Positions 14,014 through 19,052 of a DNA stretch of 19,052 nt are shown here, piece after piece. The stretch spans positions 1 through 19,052 of the forward strand of contig JAMCZD010000445.1 of NCBI GenBank assembly GCA_023473405.1, read 5' to 3'. The translations under genes were made by a program, and so were the position numbers. Position 1 is the first letter of the stretch. Each line of letters starts with the position of its first letter. The notes under the pieces were generated by a model that was not told the DNA's origin, searched no databases, and saw only the letters and a list, made by a program, of their open reading frames with translations. Origin of the DNA: Candidatus Omnitrophota bacterium. Its GTDB lineage: Bacteria > Verrucomicrobiota > Verrucomicrobiia > Limisphaerales > UBA1319.

Positions 14014-14808
14014 ATGAACGATGCACGTTCCGGTCCGGAAGGGATTCAAATGCGGATATACGGCGATCCAAGCCGGGTGACGCTGATTTACCTGCCGGGA
14101 TTGCATGGCGATTGGACGTTGATTGGCCGCTTCCGGAGCGCCGTGGCCGGGTGTGTCCGGTTTGTCGAGTTCACCTATCCGCGGACCCTGACTTGGTCAC
14201 TCGAGGACCATGCCTCAGCCATCGAGAAGGCGCTGATGGATGGAGGAATTGAGAAGGGCTGGGTGCTGGGTGAATCCTTCGGTTCACAGGTCGCGTGGCC
14301 GTTATGCGCCAGGGCGAAATCGTTCAAGGCCGAGGGCTTGATCCTGGCCAATGGTTTCGTCCGGCATCCGGTAGTCTGGGGGGTCAGGCTGGCCCACCGA
14401 TTCAACCAGGGCCTTTCGCCGGCGTCGATGCGCCGGATGCTGCGGGGTTATGTTCGAATCGCCAAGTTCCGCCAACGCCGCTTTCCGGAAACACTCTCGA
14501 ACCTCGACGAGTTTATCGAGCGGCACAACCACCTCGGCTTTCAGGCGATCGGGCACCGGCTCGACCTGATCGCGAACAACGATCCCAGCCAGATGGCCCA
14601 GGACCTTCGGCTGCCCGTGTATTACCTGGCAGGGGCCGTAGACCCGCTGGTGCCTTGGCCGTATGTGCGCTGGTGGTTGCGCCGGAATTGTCCCGGCTAT
14701 TGCGGCGGGAAGATCATCTGGAGCGCCGATCACGCGGTTCTGGTCAGCGCGCCACAGGCGGCCGCCGCGCAGATATTCGAATGGCTCGGGCCCCATACGT
14801 CGGGTTAG
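14014..14808 (+). CDS. Alpha/beta hydrolase
   Basis: A 264-residue single-domain hydrolase. The oxyanion-side strand is L-I-Y-L-P-G-L-H-G-D-W (residues 24-34). The nucleophile elbow is G-E-S-F-G with Ser88. The acid is probably Asp210 in L-A-G-A-V-D-P-L-V-P, and the base His240 in S-A-D-H-A-V-L. A cap of basic helices (about 125-175) sits between them. It starts 61 bp after the acyltransferase fusion and is probably the third gene of the MarR operon. An esterase or lysophospholipase-like role on an acylated substrate would suit the context, but that is inference. A second in-frame ATG at codon 13 is a possible alternative start. Confidence 0.85.
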   Translation: MNDARSGPEGIQMRIYGDPSRVTLIYLPGLHGDWTLIGRFRSAVAGCVRFVEFTYPRTLTWSLEDHASAIEKALMDGGIEKGWVLGESFGSQVAWPLCARAKSFKAEGLILANGFVRHPVVWGVRLAHRFNQGLSPASMRRMLRGYVRIAKFRQRRFPETLSNLDEFIERHNHLGFQAIGHRLDLIANNDPSQMAQDLRLPVYYLAGAVDPLVPWPYVRWWLRRNCPGYCGGKIIWSADHAVLVSAPQAAAAQIFEWLGPHTSG

Positions 14809-15188
14809 GGAACCAGCGCGCCGCGTCGGGACCTTTCATTGCAAATTGAGGATTGAAAATTAGTTATTGTAGCGAAAGAGGATTGGCCAAAGAAATGCCC
14901 TCGGAGTCCGCTGGCCTCCAGCGACTTGATGCCTCAGGATTATCGGGCTGGTAACGCCGGAATCGCAAAAATCAATGTCGGTGTGGCAGATGCCACATAA
15001 CTCGCGTTTGAGGTCCAACTCATCCGGCGCGACGGCTTCCCGCAATCCAGCCAACTCCTCATCTCTGCCAGCCTGCAAAAACCGCCGGAACAGGCCTGGT
15101 CCCCGCGAAGGTTCAGCCATAAACCGTGCCCCAGCGGCTGCCGCTTGCAATGCAGCGGATTCCAGTCAGCGAATGCAGCAGACAGAAT
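14809..15188. other. Intergenic stretch at the left edge of the restriction-modification island
   Basis: About 380 bp without a convincing gene on the plus strand. The left part (14837-14870) is AT-rich, with repeated AAATTGAGG/GAAAATTAG-like words. The rest is occupied on the minus strand by a short reading frame treated separately. No terminator with a clear T run was found after the hydrolase gene, and no direct repeats matching the right side of the island were seen by eye. Confidence 0.4.
14860..15120 (-). pseudogene. Possible gene fragment or small hypothetical protein with a CxxCH motif
   Basis: The reading frame from the ATG at 15120 gives 86 residues, and an in-frame TTG at 15150 would extend it. 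The first two thirds look protein-like: F-R-R-F-L-Q-A-G-R-D-E-E-L-A-G-L, then L-D-L-K-R-E-L-C-G-I-C-H-T-D-I-D-F. The C-G-I-C-H segment has the form of a c-type haem site or half a metal-binding pair. After residue 60 the sequence looks unselected and runs into the AT-rich spacer, so it may be a truncated remnant. I do not recognise the family. It may equally be a chance frame. Confidence 0.22.
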
Positions 15189-15232
15189 GCTACTTCTAGT
15201 CTGTAGCTATAAAGTCATCACTCTCGTATACC
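15189..15232 (+). promoter_or_regulatory. C-protein operator and promoter of the controller-endonuclease operon
   Basis: GCTACTTCTAGTC (15189-15201) is followed by AGTCATCACTC (15213-15223), and a -10-like TATACC lies at 15227-15232, about 9 bp before the ATG at 15242. An imperfect dyad, ACTTCTAG facing CTATAAAGT, spans 15193-15216. The same words recur at the methyltransferase start. Position and symmetry fit the C-boxes of C-protein-regulated restriction systems, and the spacing implies a leaderless or almost leaderless mRNA. Confidence 0.5.
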
Positions 15233-15241
15233 ATCTCACTT

Positions 15242-15466
15242 ATGGCATATCCGAGCTCTGTAAGAATAGTTGCCGCGAACCTGCGCCGGCTGCGCCTCCA
15301 ACTGGGATGGTCACAGGAGGTATGTGCCGAAAAATGCGGCCTCCACCGCACCTATATAGGCGCGGTAGAGCGAGGCGAGAGAAACATCACGCTCGCCACC
15401 CTCGACGCGATTGCAGCCGCGCTGAAAGTCTCCCCAACAGACCTACTCACAAAGGCACAACCATGA
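15242..15466 (+). CDS. XRE-family controller (C) protein of the restriction-modification system
   Basis: A 74-residue helix-turn-helix protein. Residues 13-68 form the XRE fold: L-R-R-L-R-L-Q-L-G-W-S-Q-E-V-C-A-E-K-C-G-L-H-R, then T-Y-I-G-A-V-E-R-G-E-R-N-I-T and L-D-A-I-A-A-A-L-K-V. The size, sequence style and position are those of the C proteins that delay endonuclease expression until DNA is methylated. Its stop overlaps the start of the next gene by ATGA, so the two are translationally coupled. There is no Shine-Dalgarno before the ATG, in keeping with a leaderless transcript. The motif shared with the methyltransferase promoter is the likely binding site. Confidence 0.88.
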   Translation: MAYPSSVRIVAANLRRLRLQLGWSQEVCAEKCGLHRTYIGAVERGERNITLATLDAIAAALKVSPTDLLTKAQP

Positions 15467-16080
15467 AGATAGACTACTCCACCATCGTCGGCACAGATGG
15501 CGCTATCGCCAAGTCCGGTAGAACGATTTACGACGTCCTGCACGATGCTCCGGAGCACTTCATCCCGAGCGCCGAATTGGAAGCGATTCTCAAGAAAGGC
15601 CTCCTCGGCCTCGATTTGAATTACCCGCTTCGTACCCGCTCCAAAGTGCTAAAGACCAAAGTCTGCGAAACACTCGGCTACCCGGTCCCCGCCAGCTTCA
15701 AAAGGTCAAAGCCCCGGTTCCCCGGCCAGGATTTCGATTCGTACGTTCAGAAGTCGAACAACCTGCAAATCTGGAATGAAGAAATTACGCCTACCCGAAG
15801 TTACGTCATCATCCGGCTGGATGAGGCTTCGAAAGTAGTCGGCTTGCGCGTCGTAACAGGCGAGGTCCTAGCCGTGTTGGACACAACCGGTACACTCACG
15901 AAAAAATACCAAGCCAAAAGCCGTGCACCAGTTATGGCCTCCACTCTCGTTTCGCAATTGGACAGCTACACCGTTTTTGAGACCATAAACAAACTGCCCG
16001 GCAAAAAGCTGTTCCTCAGACCGGACTCCAGTCGCCCGTTGATAATTTCAAACCACTGCCGGCCAGCTGCCGCCACATAG
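15463..16080 (+). CDS. Putative type II restriction endonuclease, apparently 3'-truncated
   Basis: A 205-residue protein, the partner of the controller by ATGA overlap. The N-terminal part (I-Y-D-V-L-H-D-A-P-E-H-F-I-P-S-A-E-L-E, then P-L-R-T-R-S-K-V-L-K, then F-P-G-Q-D-F-D-S-Y-V-Q-K-S-N-N-L-Q-I-W-N-E-E) looks like a conserved restriction-enzyme domain, but I cannot name the specificity. No clear PD-(D/E)xK or HNH site is visible. The last 12 residues, from about 16042, are antisense to the conserved W-F-E-I region of the methyltransferase and are unlikely to be native. The natural protein is probably longer. The assignment as an endonuclease rests largely on its place between a C gene and a methyltransferase gene. 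Confidence 0.6.
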   Translation: MKIDYSTIVGTDGAIAKSGRTIYDVLHDAPEHFIPSAELEAILKKGLLGLDLNYPLRTRSKVLKTKVCETLGYPVPASFKRSKPRFPGQDFDSYVQKSNNLQIWNEEITPTRSYVIIRLDEASKVVGLRVVTGEVLAVLDTTGTLTKKYQAKSRAPVMASTLVSQLDSYTVFETINKLPGKKLFLRPDSSRPLIISNHCRPAAAT

Positions 16081-17432
16081 GTCCGGGCCCGCAACTGTTC
16101 CGCGTGATTCAGCAGGTAAGCACGTGCTCGGGGATAGTCCTCCAAATTCACCGGAGCACGCTCCTCTCTCCTGAGGTCATAGGGGTAGAGCACTCGCTTC
16201 GCTTCACCCGCATTCCTAGGTAAATTCCAACGCTCAGCCAAATGATGCGTCACCAACGGATGCAGCAACTCCTCCTCAGGGCGTTCCCCCTCAGGCAGCG
16301 AATCCCAGTCGTTGCGGATAAATACCGAGTCCGCAGTTGTCTTGATTCCCACGCAGACCTTGCCGACATTCGAAAATTCGCCTTCCGAATTTCTACGCAC
16401 GGTTGCCAGCCAGGAGTCGATCTCTCCATTCGACATTGACCACGGCGTATCGCCCCCGCTCGGTGCCTGCAGCCGCCCGGTTTGGACCTGGAAACACACA
16501 CCGCCCGACCGCGTATAACCCGAAAACGCCCCGTCTAGCACTTCGAGCACCGATCTCACGTCCCTCGTGGAGCCTTGGACTTCTCCACCCGCCTCATATA
16601 CCCTGATAAACTCACAATCCTGCCGCTCAACACCGGTTTTACGCATTCCCAGCACAATGGCAGGCAGTACGGCAGCCTCGAACAGCTTCGTGTCCCCCAG
16701 GTCCACAAGCCGAAGCAACTGAAAACTCTCTGCAAGCCAGGAACGTATAGCCGCCCCCGATTGTACCGAAAGAAACCGGTTTGAAGTCAGCAAGCCAAGC
16801 ACACCTCCCTCTCTCAGGCCTAATGTCATGGCCTTTACGAAAGCATGGTAGAGATCCACGCGCCCAGTAAGTCCAAAACGGGCCGCTAGATTTTGAGCCG
16901 CCGTCGCTCCCAGTACTTGAGTTCTCACATAAGGTGGATTCGAGATGACTGCGTCGAACCCCATTTCCAACCCCTGGCCTTCACGCACTTCGTCCCCAAA
17001 GCCCAAATCCAGCTGGGCTTCATTGCAACTGGCCCGAACGATTGACAGAAAATCTGCGCACCGAATATCGACCACAGAAACCCTACACCTGCTAAGCAAT
17101 CCCTGCGCGCGTCTCACGGCGTCAGCATCCGTATCAAAGCCAGCGAGAACGAGCCTTCCTCTGTTGGCAGCAGGCATTGCGTCCACAATTGCCATCAGCA
17201 GCTCTCCATCCCCGCAAGCCGGGTCCAGCACGCGAATCTTCCCTTCTGCCGGAAGAATCCCAATCAGCGCCGAGACGACTTGATCCGCCAAGTAGCCTGC
17301 CAGAAGTGGAGGCGTGTAGTGAATTCCGTTCGCCTTTCTCTCCGTGCAGGTGCGCGACGCGGCTTTGCTCTTAGAGACTGAGGGCTCGAGCCGCTCCGCT
17401 TGGGTATCATTCCTTTTCGGCGTACCAGTCAT
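15966..17432 (-). CDS. Gamma-class N6-adenine DNA methyltransferase (Eco57I/PstI-like), C-terminus apparently lost
   Basis: A 488-residue methyltransferase. G-I-H-Y-T-P-P (36-42) and motif I, D-P-A-C-G-D-G (70-76), bind S-adenosylmethionine. N-P-P-Y (165-168) is the catalytic motif IV of adenine-N6 enzymes. The target-recognition part includes V-G-I-K-T-T-A-D-S-V-F-I and Y-P-Y-D. Relatives normally continue after the G-R-x-W-(F/Y)-E-I segment with a conserved W ... P-K-(I/V)-V-F tail. Here the reading frame instead ends 25 unrelated residues later, within 115 bp of overlap with the convergent endonuclease frame. Loss of the tail may impair activity. The promoter TTGACA-N17-TAAAAG lies directly upstream, placing the transcript start at about the ATG. 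Confidence 0.88.
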   Translation of the reverse strand: MTGTPKRNDTQAERLEPSVSKSKAASRTCTERKANGIHYTPPLLAGYLADQVVSALIGILPAEGKIRVLDPACGDGELLMAIVDAMPAANRGRLVLAGFDTDADAVRRAQGLLSRCRVSVVDIRCADFLSIVRASCNEAQLDLGFGDEVREGQGLEMGFDAVISNPPYVRTQVLGATAAQNLAARFGLTGRVDLYHAFVKAMTLGLREGGVLGLLTSNRFLSVQSGAAIRSWLAESFQLLRLVDLGDTKLFEAAVLPAIVLGMRKTGVERQDCEFIRVYEAGGEVQGSTRDVRSVLEVLDGAFSGYTRSGGVCFQVQTGRLQAPSGGDTPWSMSNGEIDSWLATVRRNSEGEFSNVGKVCVGIKTTADSVFIRNDWDSLPEGERPEEELLHPLVTHHLAERWNLPRNAGEAKRVLYPYDLRREERAPVNLEDYPRARAYLLNHAEQLRARTYVAAAGRQWFEIINGRLESGLRNSFLPGSLFMVSKTV

Positions 17433-17434
17433 GC

Positions 17435-17467
17435 GCTACTTTTAGTCATCACTCGAGAATCTGTCAA
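17435..17467 (-). promoter_or_regulatory. Methyltransferase promoter with overlapping controller site
   Basis: On the minus strand, TTGACA (17467-17462), a 17-bp spacer and TAAAAG (17444-17439) form a sigma-70-like promoter whose start would fall at about the ATG at 17432, giving a leaderless mRNA. On the plus strand the -10 lies inside GCTACTTTTAGTC (17435-17447), followed by ATCACTC to 17454; this matches the words upstream of the controller gene. Binding there would block the promoter. Confidence 0.6.
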
Positions 17468-17563
17468 CCACAGCAAATCGGCAATTTATCATATTTCCAT
17501 CAGCGTTTGCCTCGCTTCCGAATCCGACGTTCGCAATTGCGGCAGATGAGCTAGAGTTTCTTT

Positions 17564-18787
17564 CTAGGAGTATGCCCCATATTCCTGCACGGTTTCCCAC
17601 ATCGCCATGATGTTCTCGGGCGGGACGTCCGCCTGGATGTTGTGAACGATGTTGAAGATGAAACCGCCGCCGGGGGCCAAATCCTCGATGCGCCGCCGGA
17701 CTTCATCGCGGACCTGGGCGGGAGTCCCATGGGGCAGGACGCGCTGGGTATCCACGCCGCCGCCGTAGAAGGTGATTGCCGAACCAAACTGCCGCTTTAG
17801 CTCGCGGGTATCCATGCCCTTGGCGCTGACTTGGACGGGATTAAGAATATCGACCCCCGATTCGATCAGGTCCGGCAGGATGGAAGCGACGGCGCCGCAG
17901 GAGTGATAGAAGATTCTGACCTTGGTGGCGGCCTGATTCTTGATGAAGCCGAATAGGCGTTGGTGGCGCGGCTTGATCAACTTGCGATAAATTTCCGGGG
18001 CGACCAGCAACCGGTTCTGGGCGGCCAGGTCATCGGCCTCGGAAACCATCATGACGTTCTTTCCAACCCGGGCCAGCGCCTCGGCCCAATACTTCATCTT
18101 GATCTCGCACACGATATCCAGGAGGGCTTCGGCGAGCGATTGGTTGGTCAGCAGATCACAGTAGAAATTCTCGAACCCGCGCATCCAGAGGGCGATTTCG
18201 AAAATGCCGGGCGCATTTCGGCCCAGGATGTAGGCCAGTTGCCGCCGGTTCATCAATTCATCGGCGCGTTCGGCCATTCCCACGAAACGCGCCGGGTCCA
18301 GGGGGTCGGGGAATTTGAAGTGTGCCAAGTCCTCGACGCGGTCGATATGCGCCAACGGATGGGCGCGCATGTCGAAGTAGAATCCGCCTTCCCGCGGTTT
18401 CCACCATTCGATGCCCCATTCGTCTCGGAGCTTGTCGTAACCGCCCTCGTTCCAAATCGACAGGTTGGGCCCGCGGGCGGAACCCGGATTTACCCCGTAG
18501 ACGTCCACCCCGAGCTGGCGCTTGATGTCCTCGTGAACCAAGGCGAGTTGCTGGATTGGGTCCTCGATTTGGACCTCGAGTTCGGGCAAGCCCAGGTATC
18601 GCCGGAGGCGCCGATAGGCCTTCTCGTGTATCCCTGTCAAAATCGACCCGCCCAGGTCGTATGGGATCCGGTCCGGTTCCCGGTGGTTCAGCGCCGTTTC
18701 CACGCGAAGGCGCGAGGTCCAATTGATGGCAGTCCGCTCGGCCTCGCCCGAGGCAGGCTTTTTGCTTGGCGTGTCATGGGATTCCAT
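17564..18787 (-). CDS. Uroporphyrinogen decarboxylase (URO-D) family protein, MtaA/CmuA-like
   Basis: About 407 residues of TIM-barrel URO-D type. The N-terminal N-H-R-E-P-D-R-I-P-Y-D segment is a family mark, followed by W-G-I-E-W, D-P-L-D-P and F-Y-H-S-C-G-A-V. The H-S-C residues (302-304 counted from a TTG seven codons upstream) correspond to the HxC zinc site of corrinoid:coenzyme M methyltransferases. The later G-G-G-V-D-T-Q-R-V-L-P-H-G-T-P block carries no Cys. Such proteins in PVC bacteria are numerous and mostly of unknown substrate; haem synthesis is unlikely. The ATG at 18787 is preferred to the TTG at 18808; no clear Shine-Dalgarno precedes it. It is divergent from the secreted-protein gene at the right edge. 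Confidence 0.88.
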   Translation of the reverse strand: MESHDTPSKKPASGEAERTAINWTSRLRVETALNHREPDRIPYDLGGSILTGIHEKAYRRLRRYLGLPELEVQIEDPIQQLALVHEDIKRQLGVDVYGVNPGSARGPNLSIWNEGGYDKLRDEWGIEWWKPREGGFYFDMRAHPLAHIDRVEDLAHFKFPDPLDPARFVGMAERADELMNRRQLAYILGRNAPGIFEIALWMRGFENFYCDLLTNQSLAEALLDIVCEIKMKYWAEALARVGKNVMMVSEADDLAAQNRLLVAPEIYRKLIKPRHQRLFGFIKNQAATKVRIFYHSCGAVASILPDLIESGVDILNPVQVSAKGMDTRELKRQFGSAITFYGGGVDTQRVLPHGTPAQVRDEVRRRIEDLAPGGGFIFNIVHNIQADVPPENIMAMWETVQEYGAYS

Positions 18788-18897
18788 AGCGGTAAGATGT
18801 GGGCTCAAAGTGGGAATGGCAAGTTTAACCTTCCTTTGGCCTCTGCTCTTTGGTCAAATACGCCCCCGATTAATTGGAACTCTGTCAGATGCAATAT

Positions 18898-19052
18898 ATG
18901 AAAACGTCGGATTTGGCCGGCCGCAAAAGGAGCGAGCGCGATTCATCCATACCCAGGCAAAGCGAGCGGCGGCGGGGCATCGGGTTATTGCTCCTTGCCG
19001 CGGGCATGGTCGCGGGCTTGGTTCCGGTTACCTTGCGCGCCCAGAACTGGCC
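18898..19052 (+). CDS. N-terminus of a secreted protein, 3' partial
   Basis: An open frame from the ATG at 18898 runs off the right edge (51 codons). It encodes a long, charged n-region rich in Arg and Lys (R-K-R-S-E-R-D ... Q-S-E-R-R-R), a hydrophobic core G-L-L-L-L-A-A-G-M-V-A-G-L-V, and a probable signal-peptidase site near L-R-A-Q-N-W. The composition is that of a Sec signal peptide; a double or triple Arg precedes the core, but the full Tat motif is not seen. The mature protein lies outside the window, so the function is unknown. It is divergently transcribed from the URO-D family gene across about 110 bp. Confidence 0.6.
   Translation, partial: MKTSDLAGRKRSERDSSIPRQSERRRGIGLLLLAAGMVAGLVPVTLRAQNW

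Noticed and set aside
15145..15462. Upstream extension of the endonuclease frame by 106 codons
   Set aside because: It overlaps the complete controller gene in another frame; the ATG at 15463 with ATGA overlap is the normal start.
17960..18901. A 313-codon plus-strand open frame
   Set aside because: It is antisense to the URO-D family gene, whose motifs are clear; the translation looks like a mirror of coding sequence.

Overview
The window (about 19 kb, moderately GC-rich) looks like chromosomal DNA of a member of the Verrucomicrobiota or a close PVC relative. This is an inference from gene content: a Tat-exported Gfo/Idh/MocA oxidoreductase, a MtaA/CmuA-like URO-D family protein, short PVC-style pseudopilins with a C-P-A-G-G ... 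P-T-C-S tail, an LplT-PlsC-acyl-ligase fusion, and many starts with weak or no Shine-Dalgarno. No rRNA, tRNA or CRISPR array was seen, and no complete insertion sequence.

Layout. 1-2.1 kb: the 3' part of a RibD-type reductase gene, then a Tat-signal Gfo/Idh/MocA oxidoreductase on the minus strand, with a perfect 11-bp inverted repeat over its start. 2.1-4.05 kb: a minus-strand pair of AmmeMemoRadiSam genes (radical SAM enzyme, then Memo-like protein B). 4.1-5.76 kb: three tandem plus-strand pseudopilin genes. The first and third are 93 % identical as proteins. Each of these two is preceded by a -24/-12 (sigma-54) promoter and a compact ~75-nt leader with three possible helices, two of them interleaved as a pseudoknot and supported by compensatory base changes. 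5.83-8.18 kb: an ABC-2 exporter operon (ATPase, permease, TPR protein). 8.2-9.75 kb: a minus-strand cytidylate-kinase-like gene, about 540 bp of hairpin-rich non-coding DNA, and a small DUF2905 membrane protein. 9.95-14.8 kb: a MarR regulator, the 1158-residue LplT-acyltransferase-acyl ligase fusion, and an alpha/beta hydrolase, in one probable operon. 15.19-17.47 kb: a C-protein-regulated restriction-modification island. 17.56-19.05 kb: a URO-D family protein (minus strand) and the start of a secreted protein that runs off the right edge.

Two regions stand out. The first is the duplicated sigma-54 promoter + pseudoknot leader + pseudopilin module. I do not recognise the leader as a known riboswitch class, and the covariation between the two copies suggests a real RNA structure. 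The second is the restriction-modification island. The controller gene overlaps the putative endonuclease gene by ATGA. The same motif lies upstream of the controller and on the methyltransferase promoter. The convergent endonuclease and methyltransferase reading frames run 115 bp into each other, as if one deletion had removed both 3' ends. The MarR/LplT-Aas/hydrolase operon is probably for lysophospholipid or fatty-acid uptake and re-acylation. The pseudopilin array and the ABC operon concern cell-surface assembly or export.
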